From Ceratopteris richardii (Eukaryota > Streptophyta > Polypodiopsida > Polypodiales > Pteridaceae), in assembly GCA_020310875.1 (NCBI GenBank), contig CM035438.1, forward strand, positions 91,526,807-91,590,806: a stretch of 64,000 nt of DNA, in the 5' to 3' direction. The translations under genes were made by a program, and so were the position numbers. Shown in pieces: positions 56,895 through 64,000 of the stretch. Below the pieces are notes generated by a model. That model saw only the letters and a list, made by a program, of their open reading frames with translations, did no database searches and was not told where the DNA came from. Position 1 is the stretch's first letter. The number at the start of each line of letters is the position of its first letter.

Positions 56895-57440
56895 TCAAGC
56901 TAAAATATGCTTGAGTCTTCGTTGTCTAATAGGTTGAATACTTTCCATTGATTTAAATATGGAAAGTTTTATTCCATCAAGTGCCTTCGTCATCATATCT
57001 GCTACTTGCTTTTGAGTTGGAACAAAAGAAATGTCGATTCCCTTTGCCATAAGGTTCTCCCTGACAAAGTGGTAATGAACCTCTACGTGTTTGGTTCTTG
57101 CATGGAAAATATGGTTTTCTGCTAGGTGCATGGAACTTACATTATCTCCAAATATGTGAGGTTTGGAACTCACAAGTCTTGAATCTATATAGAATGCTTT
57201 TAACTATATTGCCTTTTGAGTTGCTATGGTCAAACCTCTCTAACCTTCTTCAGTTGAGGATAAAGCAATTGTTGGTTGCTTCTTGGAACTCCATGACACT
57301 AGATTTGAGCCTATAAATGCTAAGTAACTAGATGTAATTCTTCTATCATCCTTAGCTCTTGCCCAATCTGCATCTGAATAGATTTTGGTATCCAAATCTA
57401 AAGAGTAAGGATAGAATATACCTTCATTGATTGTACCTTT
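56895..57440 (-). pseudogene. Third-family copia RNase H
   Basis: The last 93 codons (57173-56895) read FGDNVSSMHLAENHIFHART, KHVEVHYHFVRENLMAKGID and VPTQKQVADMMTKAL, the standard end of copia RNase H. The start (about 57430-57200) is in broken frames with DADWARAKDDRRITSSY-like residues. The stop lies next to the polypurine tract, the expected element layout. Confidence 0.88.
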
Positions 57441-57443
57441 GAG

Positions 57444-58124
57444 CTACTTAAGTACTCTCTTAACTACATCCATGTGTGGTCTTCTTGGAGAGTGCATGAA
57501 TTGGCTTAGCAGTCCTATGGTATATGAGATGTCTGCCCTTGTATGTGTAGCATATATCAAGCTACCTACCAAGATTTGATATTCTTTAATGTCTTCCAAT
57601 TTCTCACCTTCATAAACACTAAGTTTATGATTCATTTCCAAAGGCCTACCTTTAGGTTTATTGTTCTCCATACTAAACTTAAGAAGTAGATCCTGAATGT
57701 ATCTTCTCTGAGTCAAATACATTCCTTCATTTGCGTATATCACTTGCATACCTAAGAAATATGTGAGCTCACCTAAGTCACTGATTTTGAACTCCTCTTG
57801 CATGTGTCTCTCGATCCTTTGAATGCCATTCAGATCATCACCTCTCACAATAATATCATCTACATGTACACATAGATAGATAACCACATTGTGATCCCTT
57901 TTGATGAATAGAGAAGGATCTAAGTTTCTAGGTTTGAACCCTTGATCTTGAAGGTATGTAACCAACCTGTAAATCCAAGCTCTAGGATCTTGTTTCAATC
58001 CAAACAATGCTTTCTTAATTCTACAAACATAAGATGCATGATTAGGGTTTTCAAAACCAAGAGGTTGTGACATGTATACCTCTTCACTTATCCAACCATT
58101 TAGAAAATGCATTTTTGACATCAA
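57444..58124 (-). pseudogene. Third-family copia reverse transcriptase (226 codons)
   Basis: An uninterrupted frame with KMHFLNGWISEEVYMSQPLG (usual VKTAFLNG at the start, Val-Lys-Thr altered), CRIKKALFGLKQDPRAWI and YLCVHVDDIIVRG. The active-site Val-Asp-Asp is kept (Tyr-Val-Asp-Asp reads His-Val-Asp-Asp). ISDLGELTYFLGMQV and THTRADISYTIGLLSQFM follow. Residues up to VVKRVLK continue to a stop near 57444. The N-terminal polymerase blocks upstream are lost or scrambled (58125-58400). Confidence 0.92.
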
Positions 58125-58402
58125 GTTAGAGGAGTCTCCAATTTCTTGCAGTAGCTACACTTATCAAGTTCTAATTGTAGTCATCTTTGCAACTGCTGAG
58201 AATGTTTCCTCCATTCTCCATACTCTTGCATCTTTGCTTTGCCTCTTGACTTCCATAGCTTGTAATCCTTTTCCTTTTCATCTTGTTCATCATCTGTATC
58301 ACTTCTTGGATCTTGGACCTGTGTATCATGCTTGCCTCCTAATTGATGAGAATCAAAATCAAGATCATATGGTAGAGTTACCTTTTGTTTGTCTTCATCA
58401 TA

Positions 58403-59233
58403 TCAAGACCTATGTTCTTCAAACATAACATCTCTATTTGTAGTGAATTGCTTGGTTGAAGGATTATAGAACTTGTAACCCATTTGAGTTGAGTCATACC
58501 AAATAAACACTACCTTTGTTGCCCTTTCATCTAGCTTACCTCTTATTTGTGATGGTACATGAACATAAGCTAAAGAACCAAACACCTTGTGATGTCCAAG
58601 ACTAGGTTTTCTTCCATACCATGCTTCATAAGGAGTCATACCTTGAAGTGATCTAGAAGGTAGTCTATTCACAAGGTACACAACAGTTGAAATAGCCTCT
58701 ACCCATAGAAAATGTGGCAACCTCTTCTCTTCAATCAGTGTTCTAGCTGATCCAACCAATGGCTTGTTTCTCCTCCATCCAATTTCATTTAGTTGAGGAG
58801 ATTACCTTGTACTCACTTCTCTTTTGATACCTTTATGGTGCAAGAAATCAAACTCTTTGGAGAAGTATTCTCCCCCTCCATCAGATATGAGCTTCTTGAG
58901 TGATCTACCTGTATGATTCTCCACATGTGCTAGATACTTTTTGAAGCAATCAAACACTTCATTTTTACTCTTGATAAAGTAAATAATAGTCCATCTATTA
59001 CGGTCATCAATAAATGAGACATATTACCTTGATCTTGCCAATGAAGGTTCTTGGCTTGGTCCCCATACATATGTATGTACTAAGTCCAATAACTTGTTGT
59101 GGATGTAGCCTTTGTGGTTGAATGGTTGTCTTTGTGCCTTTCCAATATGACATGCATCACACCTATTGATCATGTGTTGCTTTGATATGTTTAGCAGTCC
59201 TAGAACGCTTTGATCCCTACATATATCCTTCAA
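58403..59233 (-). pseudogene. Third-family copia integrase, broken
   Basis: The C-terminal part (58759-58403) reads MVGSARTLIEEKRLPHFLWV, VVYLVNRLPSRSLQGMTPYE and GRKPSLGHHKVFGSLAYVHV. The second Asp and Glu region lies in broken frames near 58890-58780 (SDGGGEYFSKEF-like, on the minus strand). The first part (59233-59024) has the zinc motif RCDACHIGKAQRQPF and LLDLVHTYVWGPSQEPSL, in which the catalytic Asp of VHTDV has become Tyr. Integrase is therefore inactive. Confidence 0.87.
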
Positions 59234-59680
59234 GGTTCTTCATTCACATGAGCAAGTCTCTTATGCCACACTTCAAGCTCACTTAGGGTTTGAGATCCAA
59301 AAGTGAATAGAGCTATGTTCTTGGTTTCTCCTAATTCAAAAGTAAAGAGCCTATCATGCTTCTCACTTCTGGTTATCTTCATGAAGCCTTGACATGGATC
59401 TTCCACATAAGCTCCATGTTGGGTGAACCTAACTTGCAAGACTTTTTCAACTATTTGGCCTACACTTATTAGGTTTTTAGTGATAGTGGGTACATAGAGA
59501 ACCTTACTCAAAATTTTTGTCCTGCCATTGGAAGCTTTGACATTACCAATCTTCTCCACATTGTGCTTAGTATCATCCCTTGTTTGCAGTTCATGTCTAT
59601 GCTTTGGACTTTCCAAATAAGATAGAAGGGAAATGTTGCCTGCAACATGATTTTAACATCCGAAATCTATGTAGAACAAA
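59230..59680 (-). pseudogene. Third-family copia protease and pre-integrase region
   Basis: At about 59665 the protease active site reads YIDFGC, where DSGC is expected, so the catalytic Ser has become Phe. The rest is open for 128 codons: VKASNGRTKILSKVLYVPTI, TKNLISVGQIVEKVLQVRFT and LSELEVWHKRLAHVN, the start of the pre-integrase zinc region. This order and wording are typical of Tork/TNT-like copia elements. Confidence 0.85.
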
Positions 59681-59799
59681 CGATCATCTTCTTTACCTTC
59701 TGTGTGGCTTAGATTCAGTAGAAGCAAGGAGTCTTCATGTGCTTGATCTTCAGAATAATTTTTTTAATCCTTCTATTATGGCATCTACTATTATTGTTG

Positions 59800-60100
59800 A
59801 TGTTGTATCCACCTTTGCCTCTATTGCTACCATATCCACCTCTTCCACTTCCTTTCTGGGTCTTTCCATTCAACCAAAAATTATGAGTGGTGTGGTTGGT
59901 CTTATCACAGATGGAACAAGGTTGATTACTTTGACCTTTTGCTTTTTCATGCTTTGGTCCTTTCTTTTTCCCTTTCCACGTGCTCTTGCTTGCGAAGTTG
60001 ACTTGGGAAGCCTCCTATTCATCTTCTTCCTTCTTCTTTCCTTTCTACTTCTTGTCCTTCTTATATGCATATAGAGCACTAGTTGAATTACCATGATAGG
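59800..60100 (-). pseudogene. Third-family copia gag C-terminus with altered zinc knuckle
   Basis: A Lys-rich linker is followed by PCSICDKTNHTTHNFWLNGK, a CX2CX4H knuckle whose last Cys is Phe. A Gly/Arg/Asn-rich stretch (GSGRGGYGSNRGKGGYN) follows. The N-terminal gag domain is missing between here and the LTR at 60139. Confidence 0.8.
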
Positions 60101-60606
60101 AGTTACCTTTATACTATTGTTGGCCTCTTGATTAAAGAGCTGAAAAATGAAGGATCAAGACAATGATGGCCACACGTGTATGTCCATGTAATGTACAAGT
60201 GATTTGAAGTCTTTATATAGACTCTTGAAGTGCTCCATGACTTTGATAAGTAGATTTTGAATTCAAATGAAGGCAGTAAATGTTGGGGAGAATCAATACA
60301 CTTTCCTACAACCTAGGAAATGTGAAGATCTAGTTTGATCTAATTTTAGGTGATTGATTGGTTGATTGATTGCAATTAAAACACCTCAAATTTGTAGAAG
60401 TTTTGCTTTCTTTTTCTCCTTTTATCTGTATAAAGATCTAGGCTTTTACAATGGTACATGATCCACAAAAAATCTTTTTAAAAAATACAATAAATGAGCA
60501 TAGGTAAAAGAACACTTCAATGGATATTTTGGCATAATCCCAACCACAGATTTTCTGATGTAGATCAAATCCACCTCAAGAATAGTGTAAGTTTGATGTT
60601 ACAACA

Positions 60607-61594
60607 TTTTCAAGGTAGTTTCTTGATCCCAAGTGGCATATCTACCTTAGATCACCCACATGCTTTAGATTTACCTCAGAAACTCTCTTTTTTTTTTTAA
60701 GAAACTTCCCCAGGTTCGCAAAGCCATTTTTTTTCACTTTGATTCCTTTTTATGGTTATTGAACTTAGTTGAAACGACTGAAAGATCCTTGTGATGCGAG
60801 AAAGCTTTTTCCTTTTCAAAATTTATGCTCACTTCGCAAATAATGGCTTACCTAGGGAGCCCTAGCTCAAGGAAGTCAAAAAATGTGAAACATGTCTTCC
60901 CACCACCTTCTTGTTTTGTGAATTCTCTATCCTACACTTATGTCAAGCCGGTAGCTCTCTAAACTAGCTAAATTTGTTAAAACTTTGCAATTTGTGATGT
61001 CTTTGTGGAGTTCTTATTCTACGGTCTTTGAAAGTTGCAAGTAGCCTTTTTTATTTGATTTTTAAAGCTCAAGTTGGTTGGTTTCTCCTCTTAGTGTTCT
61101 TATGCTACCATAAGGCCCACAATTATCTAGGGAAGTCATAATGTGCAATTTTCAACTTCTTTGTTAGGGAAGTCTTTGATTGAAATGCTTGATATTTCTT
61201 CTATTCGTATCATTCGTGGGCCTCGTATACTTTCTTGGGTCTTTTCCTTTGAGATTTGAGTGTTGAGTTCACTAGAAAATACCTATTTTGCAAAGAGTTA
61301 TTTCTCTGAAAATCTCCTTGAGTAGGGTGGTTGAATACTGCAACCTTGTCAAATCCTAATATTTTGCATTAGAATTTATAGCTTGAGCTTTGAACATAGC
61401 AGTTACAGTTGATAAGCCAATGCCCCTTGTTTCACTTTCTAATTTGTCTGTGAAAAAACATCATCCACATCAGTTGTTCAATGCAACAATGCTTATACTA
61501 GGATCTCTTTAATGCAAAGTTAATTTTAGTGCACTCCCATCTCACTAGACACCTCTAAAAAGCATTAATTACCCAAAACCCACTCAGTTACAAT
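60607..61594. other. No supported gene
   Basis: Unrecognised AT-rich sequence between the copia element and the next LINE fragment. No open frame over 70 codons shows a family feature. Confidence 0.45.
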
Positions 61595-61606
61595 GAACAA
61601 CTTCTC

Positions 61607-62163
61607 GAATATCTTATTGGGCATGAGAAGATGAGGATTTTGAGCTTACAAAGGCAAATCAATTGGAAACAAGCTTTAATTAGAGAAACAATTGGCTGCT
61701 CTTCTGTGTAGTGGAACACCATCAAAAGGGAGGTGCTCTGGAAGATATGGAAGAAAGATGTGCGATCAACTTTGATGCCTATCCAAAAGAGTGGTCAATT
61801 GAAAATCCACTCATCTTGTTAGGTAGAAAAATACGTAATTGTAAAAAATCTCTACATTTCAGACACCATAGAATGTTCGTCTTGGAAAACAACAAGATTA
61901 GAACCAAAGTGGGTCACTCATGAGGATGTCGAAAAATCATTGGACTTCTCAGTAACGCTCTTGAAACATTTGTCACCCATTGACTCTTAAGTTTCCTATT
62001 GGATTTGGACCATCATACTTGTCACACCTTCAGGTGATCCTACCCCTGCTTTGTGGGATACAAAGGATCCTAAGGGCACTAAGCCCATTCACTATAATAT
62101 TGTTCTTTTGTTAATTCAAGCATGGCAGAGTAGGCCTCAATCGAACTTCCTTTTGAAAAAAAA
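61607..62163 (+). mobile_element. 5'-truncated LINE 3' end (family B) with target-site duplication
   Basis: GAACAACTTCTC at 61595-61606 and GAGCAACTTCTC at 62164-62175 flank the insertion (11 of 12 match). Inside, the sequence follows the ORF2 end of the minus-strand copy: QINWKQALIRETIGCSSV, EVLWKIWK, then EWSIENPLILLGRKIRNCKK and LENNKI. The 3' tail has CCCCTGCTTTGTGGGATACA, GGGCACTAAGCCCATTCACT and GAACTTCCTTTTGA plus A residues. Frameshifts and stops show age. Length is about 557 bp. Confidence 0.9.
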
Positions 62164-62175
62164 GAGCAACTTCTC

Positions 62176-63092
62176 TGCTAAGGAAGTCAAACAATGTAAT
62201 TATGCCTAAACTAGAAATTTTTGATGTCTATGTGCTATGCTTTCTTCCCTAATCCCTCTTGTGCACTTAACATAACCCAAAACTTAAATTATCACGCACT
62301 TTGCATCCAGCAATTTCTTTGCAACCGATATGTTCGAGACCTATTTAATCTTCACTTTTTTTATTTCAAATGATGTCTGACATCATTATTTATGGCATGT
62401 GTGCATTGATTCAACTTTAAAAGGACTCTGGGAGTGCCTACAGAAACACTGATTGCTTTGCCAGTGGATTCCTTTCCGATTGACCTATCGCTGACTCAAT
62501 GCATTTTTCTTGACCCTTTCTTAGGCCCTAATCATCTTAATAATTCAACAAGAAAAAAACAATCAATCATTCATTGCTCACCTCTTTTCAACAGAACTTG
62601 ACGGCCCTAAGCCACATTTAATGTTTGTCCCGTAGAGTTATCATCTTTTACAACCTTTTCTCCTTTCTCCCTATCCTCTTTGCTCCCTTATCCACCCTTT
62701 TAGCGTGCACAAGCTCCCTCTCTTCTCTTTCCTAATTACATAAGTGAATCCTGACTTCTTTATTGATCACTTACATTGAATAGATAGTCGAATCATTTTG
62801 TAATTACCATTCTCTTTCTTTTTGGGTTTTTGAAATGAAAAAAAATTCTACCACACAATCTATAAGCTTCCCTAACTCAACTATTCCTCCTAAAACATGA
62901 AGAAGAAGATGAATATGGATTTTCACTCTATCTACCTTCCTACAACTACTACGAGGATGATAGTGAAAAGTAAATGGAAAACGTACAAAAAACTTCAAAA
63001 ACACACGAAACTACTCACCAACAGATTTTACAAGTCATCTTATAATCTCTTCTAAGCTTCAAGGTTTAATGGGTCCTTAAACAGAAACATGG
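62176..63092. other. No supported gene
   Basis: AT-rich DNA with short frames only. If the gypsy-type primer site at 63093 is real, the element body would have lain here on the minus strand, but no coding trace is visible. Confidence 0.4.
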
Positions 63093-63110
63093 TCCTTGGC
63101 AATGGCACCA
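63093..63110 (-). promoter_or_regulatory. Possible gypsy primer-binding site (tRNA-Asp type) at an LTR end
   Basis: The minus strand reads TGGTGCCATTGCC, 11 of 13 matches to TGGCGCCGTTGCC, the tRNA-Asp primer site common in plant gypsy elements. Both differences are transitions at former CpG-type positions. It is preceded by ACAACAACTTT, a plausible LTR end. No other part of the element is confirmed. Confidence 0.35.
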
Positions 63111-63893
63111 AAAGTTGTTGTATACCCATTAGCACAAAGCCTAACTAGATACTACTAGTTTAGATATGCTAAATTGTCAATCGGAGTATTGTTACCCTAA
63201 TTACCTAGTTGAAGGCATGCCAACATGAAGATATCAAACTCAAACAACAAAACTTGGGCAAAGGTCAATGAAAGCACATGCACAAATAGCAAGAAACAAA
63301 TGTCTAATGCAAGAGAAAACACTTACCGTAGGTGAAGGTAGGGTTGGGACACTCCAAGAACACCTTGAAAGCTCCAAGTGAGGAAGGAGATGAAAGAAAG
63401 GCTCCAAAAAAAGAAATATACACAAAAAATTCACCTAGTTGCCTTTAAAAAAACACCTATAAATCCTTTATGCTTATGGAAACGACCTTTTTTCACGAAA
63501 AAATTGGAATAAATATCAAAAAATGAGCATAGATCTTATTTGAACATCAAAATAAGCCCTAAAACTTCTAGAAAATTTATAGAGTAATAGATATGTATGT
63601 GTTAGGCTCAACTTTCTCCTTGGCATTTATGGAATATTGGATTATGATTACAATAAATCTTCTCTGGTATCTAAAAAGTACATTGAAAGGATAAAAACTA
63701 GGCCTACAATGATCGGTAGTGTCTATTTTGTCCCGCACTCTCTTCTTTGTTGCTTCTTTATTCCTTGAAATAGTCCAAGTAATTTGACATGTACTTCATG
63801 GACCAATTATTTGAAAATGGGTGGGCGCTTCATGCCTTGAGGTCTTTATTTCAAGTCTTTGCTTCATCTTCCAATAGTATATATGCACACTTG
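63111..63893. other. No gene; possibly decayed LTR
   Basis: AT-rich sequence after the putative primer site. It would correspond to the 5' LTR on the minus strand. No partner LTR is present to test it. Confidence 0.3.
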
Positions 63894-64000
63894 CATACAT
63901 ACATACGTACATACATACATACATACATACATACATACATACATACATACATACATGCATACATACATGCATACATACATACATGCATACATATATACAT
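63894..64000. repeat. ATAC microsatellite running off the window
   Basis: ATAC units with a few CGTA and GCAT variants. It belongs to the same repeat class as the arrays at 7734, 9100 and 14633. Confidence 0.97.

Larger units (their letters stand above)
56419..60606 (-). mobile_element. Third copia family, two LTR portions, gag mostly deleted
   Basis: A minus-strand element between two related 468-bp segments (56419-56886 and 60139-60606). On the coding strand they begin TGTTGGAACATCAAGCTTAC and TGTTGTAACATCAAACTTAC. A polypurine tract (GCTTGAGGGGGAGT, 56900-56887) precedes the 3' LTR. Coding order is gag knuckle remnant (about 60090-59800), protease/pre-integrase (59616-59024), integrase (to 58403), reverse transcriptase (58124-57444) and RNase H (to 56895). 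Immediately after the 5' LTR segment comes a Lys/Arg-rich gag C-terminus. No primer site is seen, so a deletion probably removed the LTR end, primer site and most of gag. Frames are broken. Confidence 0.9.

Noticed and set aside
59580..60074. 164-codon plus frame with membrane-like Leu/Phe stretches
   Set aside because: It lies opposite the minus-strand copia gag/protease region and is its complement.

Overview
This window looks like nuclear DNA from a land plant with a large, repeat-rich genome. The evidence is a decayed PPR protein gene, Ty1/copia elements primed by initiator-Met tRNA, L1-type LINEs with a plant-type ORF1, tRNA-derived SINEs with target-site duplications, and very long tetranucleotide arrays. 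A fern or other seed-free plant, or a conifer, would fit; the species cannot be fixed from sequence alone. I find no intact host gene. Almost all coding-like sequence is broken by stops and frameshifts.

Layout. 1-1530: a tRNA-like/primer-site sequence, then a 1.2-kb T/G-rich degenerate repeat. 1531-4460: a PPR pseudogene (2150-2880) and a SINE with perfect 12-bp flanking duplications (4276-4449). 4462-8720: unrecognised AT-rich DNA, a LINE 3' end joined directly to a long microsatellite, and traces of an unknown minus-strand gene. 9100-15195: a huge ATGT/AT array split by a copia element (10297-14627, duplication CATAT). 15987-17800: a decayed open region of unknown family. 17930-21548: a second copy of the same copia family, cut off in reverse transcriptase. 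21631-22522: a decayed histone H3 relative with an apparently very long N-terminal tail. 22523-27086: AT-rich DNA with minus-strand exon-like remnants. 27102-32684: a near full-length LINE with target-site duplications. 34064-35901: an internally deleted LINE of another family, minus strand. 36793-38600: a copia 3' fragment abutting a deleted gypsy fragment. 39315-42918: another LINE 3' end, then a different copia family with one LTR. 44318-44411: a minus-strand sequence combining a tRNA-like A box with a 5S-like C box. 45385-54596: an old copia copy with a younger copy of the same family nested in it (48717-53703, duplication TTTAT). 56419-60606: a third copia family on the minus strand. 61607-62163: another LINE 3' end. 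63894-64000: an ATAC array running off the edge.

The window records layered insertion and decay. One copia family (about 230-bp LTRs) appears five times. One LINE family appears four times as 3' ends. SINE/LINE insertions can be bounded by their duplications. The most unusual content is the H3-like pseudogene, the tRNA/5S composite and the unknown decayed coding regions. No complete, functional undescribed system is visible.
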